Source of the DNA: Patescibacteria group bacterium
GTDB lineage: Bacteria > Patescibacteriota > Minisyncoccia > Phycocordibacterales > UBA12445
NCBI GenBank assembly: GCA_022710205.1
Contig: JAKLHJ010000048.1
Span: forward strand, 1 to 5,567
Reading direction: 5' to 3'
DNA: 5,567 nucleotides
A program made the position numbers and the translations under genes. Positions 1-4,987 of this stretch are shown here, piece after piece (within the stretch, counting starts at the first letter, position 1; every line of letters begins with the position of its first letter). A model generated the notes under the pieces. It was not told where the DNA came from. It ran no database searches and was given only the letters and a program-made list of their open reading frames with translations.

Positions 1-1281
1 TTTATCACAAGCGTGTATCACCGTAGTGTGATCCCTCCCGCCAAAAGCACCGCCGATCTTGGGAAGAGAAGAAGTCGTTAATTCTCTCGAAAGGTACATG
101 GCTATTTGACGCGCATTTGCGATCTCTTTCGTTCTTGTTTTTGCCGACATATCGTCTATCCTCAAACTGAAATATTCGGCGACCTTTTTCTTTATGAGGT
201 CGATGGTGATCAGCGGCTTTGTCTTTACCGGCGCTATGATGTCTTTTAAGAATTCCTCGGCGGAATCTATGGTTATGTCCTTGTTCTCTATCTCGCTGTG
301 AGCGATTAGCCTCGTCAACGCCCCCTCCAGCTCCCTGATGTTCGAGGTTATCCTTGTCGCTATTATGTTGAAAACATCGTCCGGGACCGATATCTCCTCT
401 AATTCCGCCTTTTTCTTCAATATTGCGATCCTGGTTTCAAAGTCCGGTGCCTGTATGTCGGCGATAAGCCCCCATTCGAACCGCGATCTTAATCGGTCCT
501 CTATGTCCGGTATCTCTTTAGGAGGCCGGTCATTGCTTATTATTATCTGTTTTGATGTTTCGTAAAGGGCATTGAATGTATGGAAGAACTCTTCCATTGT
601 CCTTTCTTTTCCGGCAAGGAACTGGATGTCGTCTATCATGAGCACATCCACGTTCCGGTATTTGTTCCTGAATTGCGCCATAGTATTGTGCTGAATAGAG
701 TCTATGACTTCGTTTGTGAATTTTTCTGAAGTTATATAGACAACTTTGGCCTTCGGGGCTTTTTTTAGCACCTCATACCCTATTGCCTGCATGAGATGTG
801 TTTTCCCGAGCCCTACCCCGCCATATAGAAAAAGAGGGTTATATGCTTTTCCCGGGGATTCGGAAACGGCCAAAGATGCGGCATGAGCGAACCTGTTGCC
901 GTGCCCTACCACAAAATTCTCAAAGGTGTATCTTGGGTTTAAGAACGGGATAGAGAGATATATCGGGGCCGACGGCATGACCTTCTTCTCTTTTTTTACC
1001 TCCGGAGAAACATCGTCTTTTGGAACAACAACGAATTTTATCGAGCTTATATCCGGATTCCCGAGCGACCTAAGCGCCGAGATGATGGAAGAATCGCATT
1101 TTTTTTCATAAAGCCAGTCCTGCGAAAAATTACTGGGGACAGCAAGCAACAGCACCCCCTCTTGAATAGAAATAGGCTTTGCCGATGAAAGTATCGTTTC
1201 ATATATGGGCTTACTCAAGTCTTTTTCAAGAGAAGCGAGTATCTTATTCCAGATTTCTTCTGTTTCGGTATTTGTAGGCAT
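1..1281 (-). CDS. dnaA: DnaA, chromosomal replication initiator (C-terminus cut by window edge)
   Basis: DnaA binds DnaA boxes at oriC, forms an ATP-bound helical oligomer, melts the origin and loads the replicative helicase; it is also a transcription regulator. Reading leftward from ATG at 1281-1279, the frame is open for 427 codons to base 1. Visible in order: a domain I-like N-terminus (about residues 1-88), a short Lys/Pro-rich linker (about 89-110), then the AAA+ domain with Walker A GGVGLGKTH (154-162), Walker B VLMIDDIQ (213-220), sensor I around SNDRPP (249-254), the arginine-finger region RLRSRF (263-268) and sensor II NIRELEG (314-320). The C-terminal DNA-binding domain carries the signature GRDHTTVIHA (415-424). 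Probably only about 10-25 residues are missing. The domain II linker is short. The start lacks a good Shine-Dalgarno: only TTAAAAG touches the ATG, and a GAAGG lies about 22 nt away. No alternative in-frame start with the expected N-terminus was found. It is divergent from rpmH, as in many bacteria. Confidence 0.98.
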   Translation of the reverse strand, partial: MPTNTETEEIWNKILASLEKDLSKPIYETILSSAKPISIQEGVLLLAVPSNFSQDWLYEKKCDSSIISALRSLGNPDISSIKFVVVPKDDVSPEVKKEKKVMPSAPIYLSIPFLNPRYTFENFVVGHGNRFAHAASLAVSESPGKAYNPLFLYGGVGLGKTHLMQAIGYEVLKKAPKAKVVYITSEKFTNEVIDSIQHNTMAQFRNKYRNVDVLMIDDIQFLAGKERTMEEFFHTFNALYETSKQIIISNDRPPKEIPDIEDRLRSRFEWGLIADIQAPDFETRIAILKKKAELEEISVPDDVFNIIATRITSNIRELEGALTRLIAHSEIENKDITIDSAEEFLKDIIAPVKTKPLITIDLIKKKVAEYFSLRIDDMSAKTRTKEIANARQIAMYLSRELTTSSLPKIGGAFGGRDHTTVIHACDK

Positions 1282-1292
1282 CTTTTAACAAA

Positions 1293-1301
1293 ATATCCAC
1301 A
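1293..1301 (+). promoter_or_regulatory. DnaA box, one mismatch (ATATCCACA), in the dnaA leader
   Basis: ATATCCACA differs from TTATCCACA only at the first base. It lies between the predicted dnaA transcription start (about 1342) and the dnaA ATG (1281), a position where bound DnaA could block its own transcription. Function is inferred. Confidence 0.55.
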
Positions 1302-1348
1302 TGCCTTCAGCGTATGGGCAACCGACACTGAGCACGAAAGATATCAAA

Positions 1349-1377
1349 ATAGTAACAAATTTACTCGGCAAAGTCAA
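1349..1377 (-). promoter_or_regulatory. Sigma70-type promoter for dnaA
   Basis: On the minus strand, TTGACT (1377-1372) and TACTAT (1354-1349) are separated by exactly 17 bp. Each hexamer has one mismatch to the consensus TTGACA/TATAAT. The expected start is near 1342, giving a leader of about 60 nt. The promoter sits between the DnaA-box cluster at 1390-1431 and the single leader box at 1293-1301, so autoregulation by DnaA is plausible. Confidence 0.65.
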
Positions 1378-1389
1378 CAAAAACCGAAA

Positions 1390-1398
1390 TTATCAACA
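1390..1398 (+). promoter_or_regulatory. DnaA box, one mismatch (TTATCAACA)
   Basis: TTATCAACA has one mismatch to TTATCCACA. It is in the same orientation as the exact box at 1402-1410, with starts 12 bp apart, consistent with co-operative DnaA loading. It lies just upstream of the dnaA -35 element. Confidence 0.6.
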
Positions 1399-1401
1399 GC
1401 A

Positions 1402-1410
1402 TTATCCACA
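1402..1410 (+). promoter_or_regulatory. DnaA box, exact consensus
   Basis: Exact TTATCCACA, the strong R1-type DnaA box. It forms an inverted pair with the exact box at 1423-1431 across a 12-bp gap. Confidence 0.85.
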
Positions 1411-1422
1411 AGCATAGAAAGA

Positions 1423-1431
1423 TGTGGATAA
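1423..1431 (-). promoter_or_regulatory. DnaA box, exact consensus, inverted
   Basis: TGTGGATAA on the plus strand is an exact TTATCCACA on the minus strand, inverted relative to the boxes at 1390 and 1402. It lies about 40 bp upstream of the rpmH -35 element. Confidence 0.85.
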
Positions 1432-1471
1432 CCTGCTTCCGGAAACTGCATAATTCGGGTCCCAGAGCGTC

Positions 1472-1500
1472 TTGACAGCACCCCTGTAATAAAGTATAAT
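1472..1500 (+). promoter_or_regulatory. Consensus sigma70 promoter for the rpmH operon
   Basis: TTGACA (1472-1477), a 17-bp spacer and TATAAT (1495-1500) match the housekeeping-sigma consensus at every hexamer base. The expected start is around 1506-1508, immediately before or at the rpmH Shine-Dalgarno. A strong promoter fits a ribosomal-protein operon. Confidence 0.9.
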
Positions 1501-1506
1501 TTTCTA

Positions 1507-1514
1507 AAAGGTGG
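1507..1514 (+). promoter_or_regulatory. Ribosome binding site of rpmH
   Basis: AAAGGTGG lies 6 nt before the rpmH ATG at 1521. It begins almost at the predicted transcription start, so the leader would consist of little more than the ribosome binding site. Confidence 0.75.
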
Positions 1515-1520
1515 AATAAT

Positions 1521-1658
1521 ATGGTAAAAAGAACATTTCAACCGAGCAAGCTTCACAGGAAAAGAGTTCACGGATATAGAAGAAAGAAAAAATCTCCGAC
1601 CGGGAAAAAGGTCCTGGCCAGAAGAAGAAAAAAAGGAAGGCGCAGACTCTCTTCTTGA
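1521..1658 (+). CDS. rpmH: Ribosomal protein L34 (bL34)
   Basis: A 45-residue, very basic protein of the large ribosomal subunit. It shows the L34 hallmarks: N-terminal MVKRTFQPSK, HRKRVHGYR in the middle (residues 12-20), and the C-terminal KVLARRRKKGRRRLS (30-44). Length is normal for the family (about 44-46 residues). The ATG at 1521 follows AAAGGTGG at good spacing and a perfect sigma70 promoter. The protein is too short for many gene callers. It is the first gene of the rightward operon, and its stop overlaps the rnpA start by four bases. Confidence 0.97.
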   Translation: MVKRTFQPSKLHRKRVHGYRRKKKSPTGKKVLARRRKKGRRRLSS

Positions 1659-1996
1659 GCGGAATCCTGATCAAAGAGCAGAAAGATTTCGACCGGATCA
1701 TAAGAACCGGTAAAAGCGCAAACACATCGGTTGGGCGCATTAAATTTGTAATTAATGCCATAAATAAGCCAAAAATGGGCATTATAATAGGGAAGAAGCA
1801 GGGGTTAAATTCGGTACAGAGGAACAGGATCAGAAGAATTTTTAAGGAAGCATGGCGCCAAATCGTTCAGGATATCAGCACTCCCGTAGAATTTGTTGTT
1901 TTTCCTTACAAGCAAGATTATGGCTTAAAAACAACAAAAATAAGAGAAATTTTGGCTGGGTTTATTAATGTCAATGTTATTGGGAAAAATGGATAA
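1655..1996 (+). CDS. rnpA: RNase P protein component
   Basis: RnpA binds the catalytic RNase P RNA and helps it remove 5' leaders from pre-tRNA. The 113-residue frame is of usual length and has the N-terminal IKEQKDFDRIIRTGKS pattern (residues 6-21) and the family signature RNRIRRIFKEAWR (56-68), which contains the RNR motif. The common SKKxG motif before it reads GKKQG (46-50). The start is TTG at 1655, inside the rpmH stop (overlap TTGA, 1655-1658). The first in-frame ATG would be residue 41 and would delete a conserved half, so TTG is preferred. The AAGGAAGG at 1633-1640 is rather far (14 nt), so translational coupling to rpmH is likely. Its 3' end overlaps yidD. The rpmH-rnpA-yidD-yidC order is widely conserved. 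Confidence 0.95.
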   Translation: MSGILIKEQKDFDRIIRTGKSANTSVGRIKFVINAINKPKMGIIIGKKQGLNSVQRNRIRRIFKEAWRQIVQDISTPVEFVVFPYKQDYGLKTTKIREILAGFINVNVIGKNG

Positions 1997-2210
1997 AATC
2001 GCTCGGGCGCTATTGATCGCCATTCTAAAAATATACAAATCAGCAATATCGCCATTAATGCCAAAATCATGCAGGTTCTATCCAAGCTGTTCGGACTATA
2101 GCATCCAGGCAATATCAAAATACGGGCCTGTTAGAGGGGTTTTGCTGGGTATCGGAAGATTGTGCAGGTGCAATCAGTTCTTTAGCGGCGGGTACGATCC
2201 TCTAAAATGA
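1989..2210 (+). CDS. yidD: YidD, membrane protein insertion efficiency factor
   Basis: YidD is a small membrane-associated protein that assists YidC-dependent insertion of inner-membrane proteins. The 73-residue product has the family pattern: an amphipathic/hydrophobic N-terminus (about residues 4-20), ISPLMPKSCRFYPSCSDY (20-37) with two conserved Cys, a third conserved region with Cys59/Cys61 (LCRCNQF), and the C-terminal GGYDPL (67-72). The usual RCHPF appears as RCNQF, a substitution of the common His. I chose ATG 1989, which gives the typical family length and N-terminus and overlaps the rnpA stop by 8 nt. ATG at 1968 or 1974 would add 7 or 5 residues. No start has a strong ribosome binding site, so coupling to rnpA is probable. 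It lies directly upstream of yidC, as is usual. Confidence 0.93.
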   Translation: MDKIARALLIAILKIYKSAISPLMPKSCRFYPSCSDYSIQAISKYGPVRGVLLGIGRLCRCNQFFSGGYDPLK

Positions 2211-2226
2211 ATAAAGGGAGATTTAA

Positions 2227-2868
2227 ATGCAACCACTAGTAGACGTAATGCTCAAAGTCCTGAACCTGTTCTATGCTATCGGGTTCCATAATTATGGGAT
2301 AGCCATAATACTGCTTACTGTAGCCGTGAAAATGGCGCTTTATCCTCTTACTCTTCAGTCTACGCAGCAGATGGCCGCAATGCAGAAGATACAGCCGAAA
2401 TTTGAAGAATTGAAGACCAAACATAAGGACAAGCCCGAAAAGTTCCAAAAGGAAGTAATGGACCTCTATAAAGAACATGGGGTCAATCCTTTGGGGGGGT
2501 GCCTGCCCATACTACTTCAAATCCCGATATTTATTGCACTTTTTATGGCATTGACGGCCCCGGGATTTAAAGAAACACTTGCCGCCTCCGGATCTTCCGC
2601 AGCATTCCTTTGGATGAAGAATATCTCTCTAAAAGATCCTCTCTATATAATGCCGATCTTGATAGCTCTGACGACTTATTGGTCCCAAAAGACCATGCCG
2701 GGCGGGTCTGGCAACGACCAAACCAAACAAATTATGGTAATTATGCCATTTTTTATCGGTTTTATCAGTTTGGAGTTTGCGGCAGGAGTCCAAATATACT
2801 GGGTAACCCAAAACTTGCTGACAGTGCTGCAGCAGGTTTATATTGTTTCCAAAAAGGGGAAAGTTTAA
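2227..2868 (+). CDS. yidC: YidC/Oxa1 membrane protein insertase, short form
   Basis: YidC inserts and folds inner-membrane proteins, alone or with SecYEG. The 213-residue product is essentially the Oxa1 core: a first membrane segment around 22-40, a charged cytoplasmic hairpin (about 44-84), the conserved NPLGGC (87-92) before a second segment (93-110), a third around 138-152, and a fourth and fifth within 169-207. Position 35, in the AVKMALYPL context, aligns with the groove Arg of E. coli YidC (R366) but is Lys. There is no large periplasmic P1 domain, no first signal-anchor helix and no lipobox. A stop (TAA 2224-2226) lies directly before the ATG in frame, so no upstream extension is possible. 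AAAGGGAG at 2213-2220 is an ideal ribosome binding site. The family is certain; the short form is typical of Gram-positives but also occurs elsewhere. Confidence 0.96.
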   Translation: MQPLVDVMLKVLNLFYAIGFHNYGIAIILLTVAVKMALYPLTLQSTQQMAAMQKIQPKFEELKTKHKDKPEKFQKEVMDLYKEHGVNPLGGCLPILLQIPIFIALFMALTAPGFKETLAASGSSAAFLWMKNISLKDPLYIMPILIALTTYWSQKTMPGGSGNDQTKQIMVIMPFFIGFISLEFAAGVQIYWVTQNLLTVLQQVYIVSKKGKV

Positions 2869-2875
2869 AAGGAGG
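2867..2875 (+). promoter_or_regulatory. Strong ribosome binding site that fixes the jag start
   Basis: AAAGGAGGT overlaps the yidC stop codon and lies 10 nt before ATG 2886. It is the strongest Shine-Dalgarno in the window. It supports the 208-residue jag start over the 92-codon upstream extension that the open frame would allow. Confidence 0.8.
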
Positions 2876-2885
2876 TAACGATAGT

Positions 2886-3512
2886 ATGAGCATAGTGAAG
2901 ATGAAGGGGAGAACGACCGAAGACGCAATAAAGAGCGCTTTGGAAGTATTAAAGACCGACAAAGAGAACGTGGACATAAGGATCATAACAGAAGGTGAGC
3001 CCGGGGTTCTGGGGGTTTTTGGCGGCAAAGAAGCAGAGGTTGAAGTAAAGATGAAGATGGATATAGCCGAGGAAGCAAAGAATATCCTTCAGGACGTTTT
3101 GGATAAGATGGGCTTCATAGCCAATGTGTATATACAGGACAATACCGAAGAGGGCGTTTCTCTGGACATAAAAGGGGACGACCTTTCCAGGATAATAGGG
3201 AAGGACGGCGCCACATTAAGCTCCCTGCAATACCTGGTCAGCGTAATGGCGAACAAGGGCAAAGAAAAAAGGAAAAGAGTAGAAGTCGATTGCGGAGGCT
3301 ATAGGAAGAAACAGGAAAGAAGGGTTGAAAAGATAGCCAGCGAAACGGCAGAAGAAGTGGAGATCTCGGGCAAAGAAATAGAGCTTCCCCCGATGAATGC
3401 CAGGGAGAGAAGAATAGTGCATATGGCGATTAAAAATCTGCCCAAAGTTTCGTCTTACAGTATTGGAGAAAAGAACGATAGAAGGGTAGTAGTATCTCCA
3501 AAGAAACCATAA
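2886..3512 (+). CDS. jag: Jag/KhpB, KH-R3H RNA-binding protein
   Basis: Jag (also KhpB/EloR) is a cytoplasmic RNA-binding protein, linked in firmicutes to cell elongation and division and to KhpA. The 208-residue product has a Jag_N domain (about 1-54, with GRTTEDAIKSAL at 8-19 and EPGVLGVFG at 38-46), a KH domain (about 60-136) with the GxxG loop GKDG at 105-108, and a C-terminal R3H domain (about 140-206) with MNARERRIVHMAI at 170-182, where Arg175 and His179 form the R-x3-H motif. The linker between Jag_N and KH is short compared with streptococcal proteins, which carry a long charged spacer. The start at 2886 is set by AAAGGAGGT. The frame is open further upstream to 2610, but that part overlaps yidC and has no Jag similarity. 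The gene follows yidC in the usual order and is only 7 nt from mnmE. Confidence 0.95.
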   Translation: MSIVKMKGRTTEDAIKSALEVLKTDKENVDIRIITEGEPGVLGVFGGKEAEVEVKMKMDIAEEAKNILQDVLDKMGFIANVYIQDNTEEGVSLDIKGDDLSRIIGKDGATLSSLQYLVSVMANKGKEKRKRVEVDCGGYRKKQERRVEKIASETAEEVEISGKEIELPPMNARERRIVHMAIKNLPKVSSYSIGEKNDRRVVVSPKKP

Positions 3513-3519
3513 AATCCCG

Positions 3520-4890
3520 ATGCTTTATGAAGAGGACACAATAGCCGCTGTCTCATCAGGGCAAGGAGACTCTGCCATTGCTGTTGTGCGCATTTCAGGC
3601 GGAAGATCAAGATCAATACTATCCTCAATATTTGACTCAACAAAGCCAAAAAAAGGGAGCGGAGCGCTTTCTCTAGGGTGGATAATAGACCCAAACACCA
3701 AAGAAAAAATAGACCAGGTCATGGCTGTCTTTTTTTCTTCTCCGGCTACTTTTACCGGTGAAGATCTTGCCGAGATCTATTGCCATGGCGGGCGATTGAT
3801 CGTGCAAAATATATTGAGGGTAATTCTAGAAAGCGGTGCAAGGCCGGCCGAAAAAGGAGAGTTCTCTAAAAGGGCTTTTCTGAATGGAAAAATCGACCTA
3901 ATCCAGGCAGAGGCTATCGTCGAAGCTATCAGGGCAAAAACCAATTATGGGCTAAAGTCCGCAATGCACAGGCTTGACGGAAAACTATCAAAAGAGATAC
4001 TCGGAATAAGCAAAGAGCTGGAAGATATTTTGGTCGAGATCGAGGCCAGCACGGACTTTCCCGATGACGTAGAAACCCCAAACAGTGACCGGATTTTGGC
4101 GACATTATCCAGGCTCTTTTTTGATGCCGAAAAATTCTTAAAAAATTCTGTTTCCGGAAAGATATTAAATGACGGCATAAAGGTATCGATCATAGGCAAG
4201 CCAAACGTAGGCAAGTCAAGCATAGTCAATGCGATACTAAAAGAAGAAAGATCTATAGTTACCGACATCCCCGGGACGACCACCGATACAATAGAATCGG
4301 CAGTGAACATAAACGGGATGCCTTTTTTGTTGAACGATACGGCCGGGATGCGGGTCCCTAAAAACACAATAGAAATAGAGGGGATCAAAAGGACCGAAAA
4401 AAAACTCGGGGATTCTGATATAATCCTGGTTGTATTCGATTCTTCGGAGCCCCTTTCCTCGGACGACAAAAAGGTATTAGGGAAAGTGGCCAACATCGAA
4501 AAAAAGATACTAGTTTTAAATAAGTCCGACAAGCCCCAGGCGATAGGCCGAAAGGATATCGATGGGAATTTCCCATACATTACAAAAGTCTCGGCATTGA
4601 CAGGAGAGGGCATTAAGGAGCTCGAGGATGCAATGTCTTCAGTTGCAAAAGAAGCATTTAATTTCTCTCAAGAGGTCCATATGTTGGGGAATTCCAGACA
4701 ATATGCGAACATGGGGAAGGCAAAGGATTCTATAGGTGCAGCAATTAGCGGAATAAATGGCAAATATCCGATAGATGTGGTTTCGATCGATATAAAAGAA
4801 GCCCTTTCCGCAATATCTGAGCTTAGTGGGGCTATCGTATCGGAAAAGATTTTGAGCAAGATATTTGAAAGTTTTTGTATAGGGAAGTAA
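3520..4890 (+). CDS. mnmE: MnmE (TrmE), tRNA uridine-5-carboxymethylaminomethyl GTPase
   Basis: MnmE, with MnmG, modifies U34 in the wobble position of certain tRNAs to cmnm5U or nm5U, using GTP, FAD and 5,10-methylene-THF. The 456-residue product is full length. The N-terminal folate-binding domain (about 1-118) starts with EDTIAAVSS and includes FTGEDLAEIYCHGG (78-91). The helical domain surrounds the G domain, which has G1 GKPNVGKS (226-233), the K-loop/switch I region TDIPGTTTDTIE (248-259), G3 DTAG (273-276), G4 NKSD (334-337) and G5 SALTGEG (358-364). The C-terminal FCIGK (452-456) carries the catalytically important Cys. ATG 3520 matches the family N-terminus and lies 7 nt after the jag stop. 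There is no recognisable Shine-Dalgarno, so coupling to jag is likely. mnmG, often the next gene, is not here; two parS sites and folD follow instead. Confidence 0.98.
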   Translation: MLYEEDTIAAVSSGQGDSAIAVVRISGGRSRSILSSIFDSTKPKKGSGALSLGWIIDPNTKEKIDQVMAVFFSSPATFTGEDLAEIYCHGGRLIVQNILRVILESGARPAEKGEFSKRAFLNGKIDLIQAEAIVEAIRAKTNYGLKSAMHRLDGKLSKEILGISKELEDILVEIEASTDFPDDVETPNSDRILATLSRLFFDAEKFLKNSVSGKILNDGIKVSIIGKPNVGKSSIVNAILKEERSIVTDIPGTTTDTIESAVNINGMPFLLNDTAGMRVPKNTIEIEGIKRTEKKLGDSDIILVVFDSSEPLSSDDKKVLGKVANIEKKILVLNKSDKPQAIGRKDIDGNFPYITKVSALTGEGIKELEDAMSSVAKEAFNFSQEVHMLGNSRQYANMGKAKDSIGAAISGINGKYPIDVVSIDIKEALSAISELSGAIVSEKILSKIFESFCIGK

Positions 4891-4891
4891 A

Positions 4892-4907
4892 TGTTTCACG
4901 TGAAACA
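4892..4907 (+). other. parS centromere site 1 (perfect palindrome)
   Basis: TGTTTCACGTGAAACA is the canonical 16-bp chromosomal parS, a perfect inverted repeat bound by ParB (Spo0J), which loads there as a CTP-dependent clamp and acts with ParA and SMC in origin segregation. It starts one base after the mnmE stop codon. Its position about 3.5 kb from the DnaA-box cluster fits the origin-proximal placement of parS. Confidence 0.95.
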
Positions 4908-4933
4908 AATCTGTTTTGTTTCGAACGCCAAAA

Positions 4934-4949
4934 TGTTTCACGTGGAACA
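4934..4949 (-). other. parS centromere site 2
   Basis: The plus strand reads TGTTTCACGTGGAACA. The reverse complement, TGTTCCACGTGAAACA, fits the B. subtilis consensus TGTTNCACGTGAAACA at every defined base. Its centre is 42 bp from that of the first site, about four helical turns, so two ParB dimers would sit on the same DNA face. Confidence 0.92.
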
Positions 4950-4973
4950 TTCAAAATAAGCACGAAATATTAA

Positions 4974-4981
4974 GAAGGGAG
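4974..4981 (+). promoter_or_regulatory. Ribosome binding site of folD
   Basis: GAAGGGAG lies 6 nt before ATG 4988 and supports this start. I see no convincing promoter or terminator in the 97-bp mnmE-folD gap, so folD may be read through from the upstream operon or from an unrecognised promoter. Confidence 0.7.
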
Positions 4982-4987
4982 CTTAAA

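Larger units (their letters stand above)
1282..1520. other. Likely oriC region (dnaA-rpmH intergenic gap)
   Basis: This 239-bp gap between divergent dnaA and rpmH contains four 9-mers equal to or one base away from the DnaA box TTATCCACA (1293-1301, 1390-1398, 1402-1410, 1423-1431), plus an AT-rich stretch at about 1340-1365 that could be an unwinding element. The dnaA-rpmH gap is a known origin location in many bacteria, and parS sites about 3.5 kb away fit an origin-proximal position. The region also carries both divergent promoters. Part of the functional origin could lie beyond dnaA, outside the window. The box cluster is seen directly; the origin assignment is inference. Confidence 0.75.

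Noticed and set aside
1350..1355. TAGTAA before the DnaA boxes as a DnaA-trio strand-opening element.
   Set aside because: There are only two trinucleotides, about 35 bp from the nearest box, and they overlap the dnaA -10 element. A convincing trio array would be longer and closer.
2610..2885. A 92-codon open extension upstream of jag, in a different frame inside yidC.
   Set aside because: It has no Jag-like sequence, overlaps the conserved end of yidC, and the strong AAAGGAGGT before ATG 2886 explains the jag start.
3945..4613. A 222-codon open frame on the minus strand.
   Set aside because: It lies entirely antisense to the conserved G-domain region of mnmE, is low-complexity Ser/Phe/Ile-rich and resembles no family.
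4917..4922. TGTTTC between the two parS sites as a third, degenerate parS.
   Set aside because: It is only a six-base half-site followed by GAACG, not a palindrome, and not in phase with the neighbouring sites.
4892..4949. The inverted repeats after mnmE as an intrinsic terminator.
   Set aside because: Each arm is a 16-bp parS palindrome without a loop and without a following T-run, so it fits ParB binding and not termination.
4891..4959. A 22-codon plus-strand frame starting MFHVKQ, with matching MFHVKH frames on the minus strand.
   Set aside because: The repeated MFHVKH/MFHVEH is simply the parS palindrome read as codons. There is no ribosome binding site designed for it and no protein family.
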